The position numbers were made by a program, and so were the translations under genes. Below are positions 45,144 to 57,807 of a DNA stretch of 64,000 bases, piece after piece; positions within the stretch are counted from its first letter, which is position 1, and each line of letters opens with the position of its first letter. The notes beneath the pieces were generated by a model that saw only the letters and a list, made by a program, of their open reading frames with translations, made no database searches and was not told the origin of the DNA. The DNA is from Pyrenula massariospora (taxonomy: Eukaryota > Ascomycota > Eurotiomycetes > Pyrenulales > Pyrenulaceae): positions 310,001 to 374,000 of the forward strand of contig JAGFMI010000014.1 in the NCBI GenBank assembly GCA_021030905.1, given 5' to 3'.

Positions 45144-47360
45144 GATTGCGGTATATTATGTATTCACGGGTCAGGAAAAAGAGCAGACAGCAAGTAAAGA
45201 CTGTTCGCCTGAGCTGTAGGTTTGTGCGCGCAAGGTGTAGCGAGATCGTTGTGAGGTGCAGTGACGAGGTTGACTATCTACGGCGGAGACCGTTCTTTTT
45301 GTACCAGGCGCAATCAGACGATCTTCCCAAATTCCTCGGATTAAGTCTGTGGCGGTGATGGTGTGGCAGGAGGGCATTCGGAATTGGCAGTCATCACGGT
45401 GAGAGTCATTCTGTGTCTCAACGGCGGACATGTCCACCAAAATTCTGTGCCCCACCCATGGCTGAGCTCCGCCCCCGCTATGCCACTTACAGACCTCTGG
45501 TGTTCTTTACAGTAACTTAGGAGTCATGATTGTCCAGAGTCATGCAAGCGTATGACTAACTGCAGTGCATGCAGGAACCGCGTCAAATCACACCGTGACT
45601 CTTCCAGCTTGACCTGGCGCGGGAATTGAATGCTTCATCTATGATTGGTGGCAAGTCTACCAGAGAATTCTTAGATCAAAGAGACCAATTTGGCTTTTCT
45701 GAACAGAAAAGGTTGATTATCCTTAGCCTTCACTACAATGCTCTTTGCCGTTGGGATGAGGCATTTCAAGAGATTGGCGAAAGGACAATCCGCGACAGAA
45801 ACTTTAAAGAAGTATAACACAGCAACGATATTGGTTCCAAAGCTTCCTAATACTCGACTGTCAGGGTCATTGATACTTAGTTTGGTCTCTTTCGTCAGAC
45901 GCACTTTTGAAACTGTCTACCATTTCTCCCAGGCGCAGCAACAGCGTCACTCAGGGCTGGAAGCTTGTAATTCGATGCCGTGTAACTTCGACGCACATTG
46001 ATCATGATCAGACGGCGAGGACATGCAACGCTTATCAAACTTTTGCTAACTCTTCAGACAGTGCCTCACCACATCCGAGTTCTCGCATGTTATGGAAGCA
46101 TTGAGGCTTCTTGACGTGCTGCTCGAAAAACTCAAAGATCCCGCCATTTCAGGCGAACTAAGGTCAGGATAAGACTCCAGCCAGTCATTCTGAGAAAAAT
46201 TTGTCGACGAGGGACAGGTTTCCTCTTGTCCGTTGGCCTCAGTCGAGATCTCGTGAACCGAGCACGGATGTGCTCTGTCTAAAGCATCCAGCCTTACGAG
46301 GCATTCGTCTTCCGGTCTTTTGGGTATGCTCTCGGGAGCCACTGTCCACGCGCTTTTCTCAAGTTCCTCGTGGACCATGCTGTAGATGGAAGGTTTCATT
46401 GGCAACCTAATCGACTTATTGGTAAACGCAACCGCCACTGCGTTGCTTAATGAAGCAGGTCCATAACTCGATTATGTGCTTAAGCAGCATGAGGATACCA
46501 ACAGAAGCTAGGGTGTCATACACAAGCCAGGTATATCGGAAAACGTGTAGGAGTTATTTCTTATTTTCTGCTTAAATCATGTGTTATCTGGTGAAAAATG
46601 GTTGCAAAAGTCGGCTTTAAGCCTCTACGGATCCATGATTCTTCGATGAGGCCGCATTATAGATTTGCTCATCTGATTTCTATATAGCTATACGCTTCTT
46701 CATCAGAAATACTTTTGGGGTATCATCGCATAAAAGGGGAGGAATGCCCTGTTGCAAGCTCTACTCTAGTTCCCAACCCACGACACAAACGTATCAGAGC
46801 CAAGGCAATTTCGCAGCTTTTACTGGATCGACAGCACTTTGATCTTCTTGGTCTGCTATGACGTCAGCTTCGACAGCGGTAACTCCCTCGCGAATGCCAA
46901 CATGTTCATTCACTTTGGTTGTAGAGTTTGTCATGTTTAGCTGACCTTTAGAATACACCTTTACTTCTAAAAATCGGCTCGAAGCTTGTGATTTCCGATT
47001 GAATGAAAGGTCCGGCGTTTCCCAGCTCATGCCAGCCACTTTAACAAGCAGCTTGCAACTAGTCAGGAAACCTAGTTTCTGGTGTAATTTCATTCGCTGC
47101 TTTCTTGCGCATATCCAGGGCTACATGTTACGTAACCATCCTTCAGCATGATCGTGTCGAAGCCTCTGGTATGGGCATCTTGCAGTGTAGCTCTGATCCA
47201 CTCGTCAATATTGACTCCAGCACACTGGAGCGTCCGCACCCCTTCCTTTCTTGAGACACACGCAACGAGGAGACCTTACATTCCAAGGACCTGAGCGGAT
47301 ATTCTGGTTGATTCAGCTTGTCCACTAATTCGCAGAGTCCAACGTCCTTCGGGTCACACA
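45144..47360. other. 2.2 kb region without a supported gene
   Basis: It lies between the TIF6 start and the DUF7730 gene and marks the passage into the accessory block. Frames at 46046-46438 and 46794-47093 (both minus) are open but show no motif. Parts near 46450-46750 are AT-rich. Confidence 0.4.
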
Positions 47361-48365
47361 TCAACGACCTATATAAGTTATACTTTCGTCATATATTTCA
47401 CCCTTCCCATACTTCTTTTCCCACTCCTCCACAAGCAACAACAAATCTACCCGGTTCGCCTGCCTTCCTTTGGACCCATCCACGGAATTTGTAGATTCTG
47501 AGAGCACGCCATAGCTGCATCTTAGTAACAGACTTTCGGGTCTTGTCAAGTGTGTCAGCAGCGGCTGGAATATCAAACCCTCGTTGCGTATCCAGGAAGT
47601 TGACCAGAATTTGGATAAGATTACGTCCACGAAGACCTCCTGAAGACCCTGCATGGTGGCGATGTTTTTGAAGGTGCTGATCCAGGCTCGATCGTGCTTT
47701 GAGAGGGGTGCGCGACCGGCCAAGTGCGCAAGTGAAGAGGGCAATTCTTGGATGAGCCGTGTATAGACGTAATTGCCTTGGTCGATGCCGATGGCGTCAG
47801 CTTGTGCCTCTCGGTACGAGTAGACTAGTGGGGGTGGGCTGTTCATTTTGAAGCTGATGCGGAGATTCCGAATAGAGTGTATGAATCCCGGATGGAAAAG
47901 CTGGGGGACGTGACTGTAGCGTAGATCAGGGTCGAATATGTGGAAAATGGTTGATAAATGCATGAGATGTATTGTTTCGTTGTATATACGGCGGCATGTT
48001 AGAGGTAGTGCTAAGATGCCTCTTGTCGGCTCGTTGCCGTGCTCTTTAACATGCGGCAGAGCAATGCAGTCCCATGAGCATGCGATAGAAGGGTCATTAT
48101 GGCAGGCAAAGCTCTTAAGCTCACCGCCATAATTGAAGAAGTGAATCAGAGTCGTGCTGAATGTGAAAATGTATATCTGCTCACGGATTTCTGACGGTAG
48201 ACAGCTGAAGAATGGAGATGCAGACTGAAGGCAAGCCGAATTAGGTGCTAGAATAGCGGATTTCGCATCAGATTTCGATGTCTCTTCGACTTTGAGATAT
48301 TGTTTGAGATAGTCTAAAATTACCGCCATGATGTTGAATTCCGGGACGTAGGTCCTGTAGGTCAT
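47361..48365 (-). CDS. DUF7730-type fungal protein
   Basis: A 334-residue single-exon frame. The segment FFSCLPSEIREQIYIFTFST followed about 60 residues later by ILALPLTCRRIYNETIHLM is the hallmark of the fungal DUF7730/F-box-like group: an F-box-like helix and a conserved Leu-x-x-Thr-Cys-[RK]-x-[IL]-Y-x-E motif. Members are numerous in filamentous fungi, often beside HET and NLR genes, and none has a defined role that I know of. The C-terminus (VDLLLLVEEWEKKYGKG) is helical. It lies in tandem with the two large signalling-type genes downstream of it on the same strand. Confidence 0.75.
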   Translation of the reverse strand: MTYRTYVPEFNIMAVILDYLKQYLKVEETSKSDAKSAILAPNSACLQSASPFFSCLPSEIREQIYIFTFSTTLIHFFNYGGELKSFACHNDPSIACSWDCIALPHVKEHGNEPTRGILALPLTCRRIYNETIHLMHLSTIFHIFDPDLRYSHVPQLFHPGFIHSIRNLRISFKMNSPPPLVYSYREAQADAIGIDQGNYVYTRLIQELPSSLAHLAGRAPLSKHDRAWISTFKNIATMQGLQEVFVDVILSKFWSTSWIRNEGLIFQPLLTHLTRPESLLLRCSYGVLSESTNSVDGSKGRQANRVDLLLLVEEWEKKYGKGEIYDESITYIGR

Positions 48366-48919
48366 GCGAACAGCTAAGGCTTGATATAAAGAGTTTCTCT
48401 TAACGTTGCTCCTAAGCTTTGCGCCGTCTCTGCTAGAGACATCAGGCTATTATCACGACAGCTCTAAGGTTCGCATACGAAACACGAGTCGTGATCGCAG
48501 AAGTTTTATCAACCTCCTTTGGGACTTTTACTTGGATGAGCCACGTACCATGGCACAGGCTGCTGCGTAGCTTAGCCTAGCACCTTTTTGGCATAGCGTA
48601 CAAAAGGAAGGTAAAGAATACTCGGGTGATGATCTTACATTATGATTTCAAGATACCTCAGTCTAATCGATTCTAAGCTTGCGAGATCAATCAGGCTTGC
48701 TTCTTAAAGCTTTTCCGTCTTCCTCGTCACCACCGGCGTCAATGTCGTCCTTCCCCAGTCGCCCCTACACCACGAGGCTCCATCTCTCCAAAAGAGGTTA
48801 AAAGCTCCCCATCGAGCGTTCGCCGTGGAACAGTAGAGAGCGTCTGCAATGCATATCGGCCGCAGCTGTCGGTAAGAAATGGCTGCGTCCCATTTCCAAC
48901 GTAGACCCTCCCAAAACTC
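48366..48919. other. Intergenic region
   Basis: 554 bp between two minus-strand genes; probably the promoter of the DUF7730 gene and the 3' UTR of the hydrolase-kinase gene. No other feature seen. Confidence 0.4.
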
Positions 48920-51832
48920 TCACAATCGACACCCATATTCCACCACCTCGAGTACCGTCTGTTGGAACGCCATCGTAAGCTCCGTCTTCTGCCCATCGTC
49001 ATATTCCACCCCAAAGTCCCCCGTAAGACACTTCCTCACCGCCTCCGCATACCTCGTCCCCATCTTCTGCGGCAGCTCCCCGCCCGTCGCGGCCAGCTTC
49101 TGGACGGTCTTCGCCAGCGACTCTCGCGTCGGCGCATACCCGGTCTCGTCGAGGCGTTTCAGAGCATGTCCCAGGAATGAGTTGACTACCCGGGGAATGC
49201 CGATCTCGAGTAGAACAACGCCCACAGCGTAGAGGTCGTCTGTCTTGGTGAAGCGGCGAGAGGGTGTTTGCTGTCGCTGCGGATGCCGGTATAGATTTTT
49301 CCTTAGCTCGAGGGTTTTTGTGATGTCTGAGAAGTCTTCCTCTTCGCGGGAAATCTCGAAGCCGCTGAGGTAGGCGATGTATTCATTTCGCGCGGGATGA
49401 GCGACGTTTACCTCGTCTTCTGTAAGCGTGGTAACCGGCGCGAGCAAAATGTTTTCCGGCCGGATATCCTTATGAACCCAGCCCCAGCAGTGTAGGTGGA
49501 GGATGGAGGTGCAGACCGCACGGGCCAGTTTAAATCGTTCTTGAAGCGTTGGTTGATATGTTCCCGAGTGTAGCATGTTTTGGAGGGTGCGAATGGTATC
49601 AAAACCAGTGCCGTCTTCGTGGCCTGGGATTCTGAAGAGAAGGGAGAAACTGCCAGTCTCAGGATTTTCGAGATATCCAAGGCACTTGAGCATGCATGGG
49701 TTTGTAGTATTCTCGGAATCTGTTTCCTTACCATCTTGGAACTCAGCTGTTAGACGCTGTAGGACAAGCACTAGCTGCTCTAGTTGCCCTTTAGCCCTCT
49801 CTGCGGCTTCGTTTCCCTTATCCACTATACTATATCCCCTTCCTACGTCCTGCCTAGTGTCTCTGTAGCTCCTTTTCTCAACAATCACAGCTATAGGTGT
49901 TACAGAGCCGTCAGGATAGTAGTGTTGGATTCTTGGGGCCGACTTTACTTCATGATGGTCCAACCTCCCGGCCAACGGAGTGCTCCTCTGACTTTTTAAT
50001 TTGGCGGACCGGAGCCCTATCTCGCGCACTGTCGCCTTCGATAGTCCTGCAGCCCTTGCGGAATCCAGGTCTCTAATCTGTCCAAGTTTGTCAACGTCTT
50101 CAGCACGTAGTAAAGCAAGTAACATAATTCGAAAGACTTTATCCCTACAACTAATCGAACTCTCTTTGAGTCGAACAAGGTTTGAAGGCTGTAGGAGGAA
50201 GGAGTAACGGCTTGATTGCCGTACACGGGCTACAAAATTTGCTTGCCCTATTTCATCAGATATTCCGGTCTTGCTGGTACTGAACGCACGTCTGTATTCT
50301 TCAGAGAGTTCCTGAAAAGGGAGATACTGAGATTCAAGCTCCTGGATGAAATCCGAGATCGCGGTCATGAAGGTATTGGGATGGTGGGCATGAATTAAGA
50401 TAGTCATGGACTTATTCTCGTTGAGGAAATGTCGAAATGCATCGAAGAAAGAGAGAGCGCCGTTTAAGGTGCTGATCACGCGTCGCTCATCCCGGTATTC
50501 CATGAGGCCAATGATACTGGTGATTGATCTACCCATGTCACAAATCAGCCTCAGAGCTTTAGACGCACCAATCCGGTTGACTTTGGCCTTGATATAGGCC
50601 GGGCTATCTTTTGCGTGATCTGCAAGGTGGCTCTTTAGTTCCTGATATGCTGAATCTCGCTTTGAGAGTTTCGCAATCATCGAATGATTTTTGTGGATAG
50701 CGATCCTGGTCTCGTTTACTGTGTACAAGCAAGCAGAATTCGGAGTGACCATCATTTTTGGGGGCCCAGTCCGTTCCCATGAACCTGGATCATTAGGTAG
50801 GCTCTGAGAGGTAGGCGTGGACTCCAACTCGAAGCAGCTAATGATTTTGAGGTTCTCGGACACGCTTGCAAATTTTTCGTTGAGGTCGCGGAGAAGAGTT
50901 GAGTTCTCTCCAAGGTCCGTTATTAGCCCATGTCCTGGGCTTCCACGAGTCAGCTCCTCCAAAGACTCAATTTCAAGGCCTCGATGAGGCGATCCGAAGA
51001 AGACGACCGAGTAAACGCGATTCAGCAGCGCATCGAATTCTGGGTCATCTGAAAATTCGACAAGCAGCTGTAAATCAGTGAGTAAGTATCCTCCCCCAAA
51101 AGTGGGCAAGAGTCTCAAGGATATTCAAATCGAAAGCATTACCTGCTTCACTATCAAGCAGCCTAAGCTATGTCCCACCAGAATTAAAGGGCGGGACCCC
51201 TAGTTCGTCAGTATTGGTCTATTATTGGCTAGAATAAGATACGAACAGAACCATTCGAACCAAGGTAGTCAAACAAGCTATGTGCGAAAGCATTCGTGAA
51301 GTCTTTGAGTCTAGCACTCGAGAGGGTTTTCTGTAATTTCGAAGGATAGCCGTAAATGTGAGTCTGAGCGTTCCGTAAATCATTAGGCAAGGCGTCACGC
51401 AGCCACATGGACCCATCCGGAGTTTGCCACGAAGCGAAAGGCTTGCCTGCTATGCCTGTTATTGCAACGACGCTTGTACCGCGGATTAGTCTCTCTCCCA
51501 GCGTTCTAGGAATGGATTACATACTCAACGGAATCTACGTGAGAGGCAACTTTGGCCAACGGAGTAAAGCCATCGAAATCCTCATCGAGTAGATATGTCT
51601 TTCCACGGAAAGATATGGACGATCCCGAGAAATATTTAGCGGCCACATCATTGGGAATGGTAACAGATGCCGTCACTGTTTCCTGATGGGAGTCCCGTAA
51701 GCTTGCAAAGGATGTGGTTATTTTATTCCAATCGTGTTCAAGTCCAAGGCTTTCCAAAAGAGCCTGAGCCGTAATTCCTGGATCAAGAGCATCGATTCGG
51801 AACGTCCTGAATGGAACCTTCGGCGAAGCCAT
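48920..51832 (-). CDS. Alpha/beta-hydrolase fused to a degenerate kinase domain
   Basis: Four exons, 51832-51525, 51472-51247, 51199-51143 and 51067-48920, giving 912 residues. Residues 1-100 form a small module (PFRTFRIDALDPGITAQALL) of the sort found at the front of fungal NLR proteins. A SERAC1/DUF676-like lipase fold follows: VVAITGIAGKPFASWQT, nucleophile elbow GHSLG (Ser189) and FFGSPHRGLE (222-228). The middle 400 residues are helical. The C-terminus is kinase-like: LHLHCWGWVHKDIRPENILL keeps His-Lys-Asp (729-731) and Asn736, but the metal-binding DFG is replaced by LSGFEIS (765-767), so catalysis is doubtful. It lacks a NACHT or NB-ARC domain. In fungal NLRs such hydrolases are N-terminal effectors, so this looks like a stand-alone effector-plus-sensor. 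Function inferred. Confidence 0.82.
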
Positions 51833-52233
51833 GGTAATCACGATACCAGGGAGTTGTGGATAGGCAGATATTAATGTTCTATACCCAGCTCGAGATGGCG
51901 CACCGCGTCTAAGTGCTTTCGGGATCTTACAACGATGGCGGTGAGCGGTTTCAGAGCGCTTGTCAGATGGTCGCAGCGCAGCCTGACGAGAGCACGTGAT
52001 ACAGATGTACTACTACAGTACCGATATGACGGCACTAGGCAAGCCACTTCATTGGCCGTTTAACGCCAAATCAAATCTTTGTGTCACCCATCCAGATGTC
52101 TACTTACGTCAGAGAAATGAGCACCATATTTCAGACTGGGCCTTTAACGAAATCATACTCATCCGTGACTTCGTTGATCACATGGGATTAGTACCTGCAA
52201 GTTAGTGATACCGATGTCCGAGTATATGTACCT
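51833..52233. other. Intergenic region between the two fusion-kinase genes
   Basis: 401 bp between genes in tandem on the minus strand. A CACGTG E-box lies near 51992. No gene seen. Confidence 0.4.
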
Positions 52234-55200
52234 TCAATCTTTCCGAGCCTCGTACAAGACATCCCAGTGTCCAGTCCAGAAAGGTTGCGTCTCCGGGGCC
52301 TCTAGGAAATACCGGTCGATTTCTCGATCCCAATCCGGAAGAAAAGCTTTGTCCCAGGACCGCGGACCGTAAGATGAATAGTTGTAACTCACGCCACAAA
52401 CCTTTTGGGCTTGCAAAGCTCCCTTGTCCTTCAAGGCTTTGAGGACATCGATGCATCCAAAATATTGATTGACTTTTCAACACAGAGTTAGCTCAAGTTC
52501 CCCCAGCACCTTCTATTGCGCTGCTTACGTTCATGCATGTTAGTCTCATACAGGATCCGTGAGGCTACATCCAGTTAGTTTAATAGAAAACGGAGGACTG
52601 GCTGATTTCCTCACAAACATCACTTTCAGTGAAAGGTCTCCAGAATAGTGCTTCCTGAGCTTTTCGATCCTCGAAAAGCACATGACGGTGCATGAGAGCC
52701 TCCAAATTGAGATTTCGTTGTGAGAAAACGAATTGTCGTCGATCTCGCTCCCATCGGACAATGCCATCAACAAGCCAAGTAGTCATCCAGCGTTGCCTCG
52801 TCCACTGAGCCTTTTCAAGGGCAACATCCAACGCAGTTGCTCCTCTAGCGGAAACACTGTTAATATCTTCCATCAGGGACATCAAGAAATTGACCATGAG
52901 GGGATTTGAGTTATCGCATGAATACATCAGTGCAGTCATACGGTCCTTCCGTGACATCGAATTTCTAATGTAATCTTTTTGCTCGAACAGCGGCATCCGC
53001 TGAAGGTGTCTCTGGATAAGCCGAAGACATTGCTGATCAGGTATTTCTTCATTGTGACAAGCATGAAGAAGGAATCCGCAACCGTCTTCATCCTTTACAT
53101 TTTGGTTAGCATCCATGTCTAAGAGCCACTCAGAGTAAGCTACGGCAGTATATTGGCCGTCTTTTGATGATTTGTTTTGTATTGCATGAAGTAGAGGAGT
53201 TTCTCCATACTCGTCCGCGATTTCGAGCAGCCCAGGAGATACTGAAAGCAGCCTTTGAGTCACATAACGAAAATCCAGCACCTGACGGGAGGCAATAGAA
53301 TGATGCATAACGCTCTGACCCTGATAATCTCTAACGCTGATATCCGTCGTGTGGGCCAAAAGGACCTCGAAAACGGACCCGAATGTCTCCTTATAAGGAA
53401 GTATGCGACCGTCCTTAGCTACCCACTCGTGTAGGGGTGTATCTAGGAAAAAGTCTCGAACAGAGTTCGCGGAGGCGCCTCCGTTTAATAGCGCCAGAAT
53501 TGCCCCACCATTTGAACAATGTGCAGCGTCGATAATGGGGCACGTTTTCGATGAGCCAACCACCTTAGAGTTAGAATCTAGGTCTCCTCCTGAGGATAAT
53601 AAGAGTTTTACACATCGCTGAAGCTCCAATACATGGGTTTTCCATGATCCGTGGTACGCCCACCACTTAAAACCCAATGACATATGAAAAAGGCTATTAG
53701 AGTGATTTGAATTGACTGCAAGCATATGCATTGGACTGGCTCCTCTTTCATCCAGCCGATCTGCTTTCGCATTCCTCAACAAAAGATGTTGAACCATGAG
53801 ACTATCACCGCGATACGCCGCCATGGACAGACTAGTCTGCGCCGATTCGTTTTCACGGCCATCAGGAGAGTCAACGTCTGAACCAAGAGCAAGAAGCACG
53901 TCACAAGCTGATGGAGAGCGCGCGAAGGTCGCCCAGTGTAGAGGCGTCCCAGCTGGCCAGTGAAACGGGAAATGTAACCAATTAATAGGTACTGTATGCT
54001 TTCGGTCTCTATTCTGTCTTGTCAATTGCCCGACCTGAGCACCTTTGGCAATAAGTAAATTTCCAACATGCTTATGGTCGCGATCATTGAAATTGAATAG
54101 CCAATGTAGGCACGAGATGCCGTGAACAGATGAGCAAATGCTAGCATCAGCGTTGAAAGCAACTAATATCAAAACACAAGCCACGTTTCCTGCAAGGCAT
54201 GCTTTGTAGAGTGCTGTCTCACCTAGACTGTTTACCGCATTCACATGAGCGCCATGACAGAGCAATAATTTGAGAAGGCTTACGTCTCCAAATGCAGCAG
54301 CATAATGCAGTGGTCGATTCCCGTCGCTGTCTAACTGCGATTCGAGAGAGTCTGTCAGATCTATGGAAGCAGATCCGGCCGCAAACCGAGACATCTTGCT
54401 AAGTTGGACTGCGGACATGCTCTGATTGTATCCGCCGTTCCTAACGAAGTCTTTGCGAGCTTGTTCTGCTGCAGCGGGATCAATTGAACGCAGGTCTTCC
54501 ATCGCAATTAGAGAACCAGTCATTGCTCCATTATAAAGCCATTCTTTTGCTTCGTCCAGTCCTGGCTTCGAAGAAAATTCAGGAATTGCTTCCAAGAACC
54601 TTCGAACAATTGCCTGGGCTGGAATGCTAGACTTGCGCGCGGCTTCAACAGTGTACTCAACCGCGCGCGTACGATATCCAGGGATAGGCGAGCTTAACAA
54701 TCTTATCGCCATTCCAAAAAGGGTTCCGTGACTAAAGTGCGATCCTTTAAAAAATTTTGGGTCATTGTATTGCAACTCTAGCTGACTGAGTGCGGCGCTG
54801 TCTAGAAATGAGTAATACGAATATTCGCTACCATAAGGACGAATAGCGAGTGCATGTTCCGGGGAGCCGGTGCTGATCGGCAACTGACGGTTAGCAAGCC
54901 TGGCGTTCTCGTTAGGCAGAACTTCTACATTGGAACAAAAAACAAGCTTACCAGTGGTGGTAGCTTTCAGTGTTACATTCAAGTAAGTGTGGAGTGAGCT
55001 CAGGCCGATTTTCAGGCCGCCGGTTCAGCAATTTACGAATAAGATCTCCTAATTTTTTACTTAGCCGTGCAGAAAGGTTTAAATTGTTAACATCGAAGAT
55101 AGGTTGAGTAGATAGGAAGCCAGAATCTTGTTTAGCGGCAGCGGGCACTGGATTCCCGAAGTATAGGAACATCGACATAATCACCAGGCCATAAGCGTAG

Positions 55201-56068
55201 GCGTCGCATTTCGTTAACAGTTTAGCAGGGAAGTCGGGCCCGTCTTGGGAATCAGACATGGTCTCTGGAGGCAGCCAATCTCGTGTGCCACGGTAGACGC
55301 GATAACTTTTGACATACCCGTCAAGACTGATGCATTGGCCGAAATCGCTCAATTTTGCCACGTAGGGGACGCGATCATTATTTTGTTTGAATATTAGTAC
55401 ATTCGATGGCTTCAGGTCCCCATGTGCTAGGCCGGAATCATGCACGCATTGAAGTCCGGAGGCAATGTCGAGTCCAAAATGATGGCGGATATCTGCAGGC
55501 GTCATTGTCGAGGTGCTGATGTCACCTCTTTGTAGAAAAGCTCTAAGAGAGCACAGACCTTTCTCTACAATCAGAGTCGGGAGTCGGAGGTTTAAGTCGC
55601 TGGTAGGATAGTCGTAGCCCCAAGCCACGAGGTCAACGACATTTCTGTTCAATCTTCGAATTGGATCGCACAGAGACGCGATCTCCAATTGAATTGTTCT
55701 CAAGCGGGCCCGGGCTTCCTGATTCTGCGGCAAGACGGCTGGCACTGACTCAAACACTCTCACGCGTTTGAATACAACGCGCTCTTCGAGTTCGTAAGCG
55801 TCTTCGAAGACATCAAACTGAGCACCGCCCCCAATCCACTTCCCACGTCCCGAGAGACTGGGAGCGCGTAGATGGCGTGGCCCGTCGACCCCAAGTTTTC
55901 CAAGATCGGCCACCATGTTAGATAGGAATGTCAGAGCTTGTTCCCCTGGACCATCTGCACTGAGCGCTTGTGCCAACGTACAAGATGACAGGGAAAATCC
56001 GATCTAGACCTATTAGACCACGAGCGACAATGCGTTTCGGATTCTGTGCTTACTGTGGATAAATCCAT
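52234..56068 (-). CDS. Protein kinase-ankyrin repeat fusion protein
   Basis: Five exons, 56068-56054, 56003-54952, 54899-52615, 52564-52529 and 52472-52234, giving 1208 residues. The kinase at about residues 55-350 has GGGAQFDVF, a candidate ATP lysine (VVFKRVRV, Lys84), HGDLKPSN (Asp201 for the catalytic base, Arg of HRD replaced by Gly), LSDFGQC (225-227) and GTRDWLPPE, so it could be active. A helical linker follows, then eight or more ankyrin repeats, such as DGNRPLHYAAAFGDVSLLKL and LGETALYKACLAGNVACVLI. The last exons encode a distinct block (KVCGVSYNYSSYGPRSWDKA, DWDREIDRYFLEAPE, FWTGHWDVLYEARKD) unknown to me. The first exon is only 15 nt; joining it restores an ATG, since the larger frame begins with TTG. 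Likely a cytosolic receptor-like kinase; target unknown. Confidence 0.82.
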
Positions 56069-56633
56069 GACCGGCAGCCCACCTTAATATGAACTGTAGC
56101 TGATTCTCAAATAGATTTGTCGTGTACCTGGCCCGCAACCTGGAGAAGAAATGGTACCTATTGGGGTTGCGCCTGAGCGGAGCCCTCGGCTGCCGGCACG
56201 ACGATATTCCGAGATATCAACGGCGGTTGGACGTATACCTTATCGCCAGATATCCACGCCGCCGGCTAACCGAGACGCTGAGCGCGCTCGCATCTCCGCT
56301 CTCATAATCAAAACTCTGTCCGGACGGAGTGCTTAAGGCATGGCCTCCCTGATTGCGTGCCCGCTCGCTACGGGACATTCGATGTGGAAAGAGGTAGCAA
56401 TGGTGGTGTGGGTGTGGGGTGCTGCTGTAGCGGCGTAGACGCCGTATGTATATGGAATACGCTGCTGCTCGCGCTACTGGGAGGGGCATATAGTGGTAGG
56501 GCAGCTGCGTACTTCCTCGTACAAGGCTCTGTTCTGGCTGCTGCGACATGGCTACGGCCTATTCTGATCGAAGTCGCCTCAGAAGCCTGTCGGCCGGCTC
56601 AGCTCTACCACCGAAGCCACCACGACCACGATC

Positions 56634-57640
56634 ATGACCATGACCGCGGCCGCTATGACGACGAGTCTGACCTCTAGCTCTAGCAGCTCGATCCAGCGCG
56701 ACATTACGAACAACGCCGAGTTACTAGCGAACGCGCAGAGCATACTGTCCATGATTCATACGGCTAGGCCGAAGAATACAAATCTGGTGTATAGTCCTAA
56801 GCAGAAGGAGTTCCAGGTATGGCTAGTCAGTCATTAGGAGTGTTTGGACCTTCTCTACGTTCCGCTGACGCATTATTACTACTACCCCTAATTCTGACCA
56901 CGCGTGCCTGCAAGCAGAATCAGCATGGCCGCCTCAAGACAGCGGATGCAATGCACAATCAGAGGCCGGTCATGTTTATGCTAGGCGAGCTGGCTTTCTA
57001 CTGCTGTACCGCTGAACTTTCCAGACCTCAGCAGTCGATCTACCTAATACGACCTCCGGCTGATCAAAGCTAGCGGCTGTGTAAGAGTCTTGCGTATAAC
57101 TCACATCGCGACGAGTTTTTAACGTCATTCAGCAACGACGACATCACATCGGTAAAGAAGATGTACGTCGGCTGTAGCTCCGGCACGAAGACAGCCGAGC
57201 TGAATGGCGTTTAACGAGGACCAGATCCGCCGTTCCGGCCGTTGAAATCACGAGTAGACGATCTGCTGCAACCTGAACTTGCTGCAGCACAAGTTTATAT
57301 GCTCTATGGCCGGCCACCCCCCTCAGTTCGAGATCAGCCGTGGTGCCATTACGCCACCGGACGAGCTACTGTCGATGATCTGGCCCGATCTGGACATCTG
57401 AAAGGGCGGCTTCAGCCTACAGCAGGGCGAAGTAAAGGACCGGGCGGCGAGCGGTCGAGCCAGCTGTCGGTTCTGAAGCACTCCCTGCCCGTACTTGCAG
57501 ACTTTCTGCCGTTGATCGATGTGCGCAAAAAAGCAAGGGGGTACAGGCTTGAGCTTCACCCTCAGCCAGCAGCTGGCTGCCGAGTCAGAGCGCACACAGG
57601 CCTTGCAGCTGCAGCTGCTCACGTCTAGCACGCTCATCCT
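56634..57640 (+). mobile_element. Decayed Crypton-like (tyrosine recombinase) fragment
   Basis: One frame at 56634-56837 reads a Ser run, then AQSILSMIHTARPKNTNLVY followed by SPKQKEFQ, which resembles the start of fungal Ndc10/Crypton proteins (R-P-x-N-T-x-x-x-Y-x-P-K-Q-x-E). A second frame has GRLKTADAMHNQRPVMFMLG and GELAFYCC, like the central part of the same proteins. The two lie in different frames with at least one stop between them, and no recombinase catalytic residues were found. No terminal repeats are expected for Cryptons. Family call is tentative. Confidence 0.35.
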
Positions 57641-57807
57641 ACGGCTCTATGGGGTGCCCCCGGCGCTGCTAGCGCTCTCATTGCGATTGCAGTAGGCACA
57701 CCAGGCACGTGCGATTGGCTTGAGTCCACTGTGTCACCACGGGTTTCTGCCCTCGGTCAACAATCGGCGATTCATGCGAATCTTTCTCCTCTTGCTTCCG
57801 GCATTTC

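Noticed and set aside
46046-46438. 130-residue minus-strand frame
   Set aside because: Open but featureless. A short plus-strand helical frame overlaps it equally well, so neither is called.
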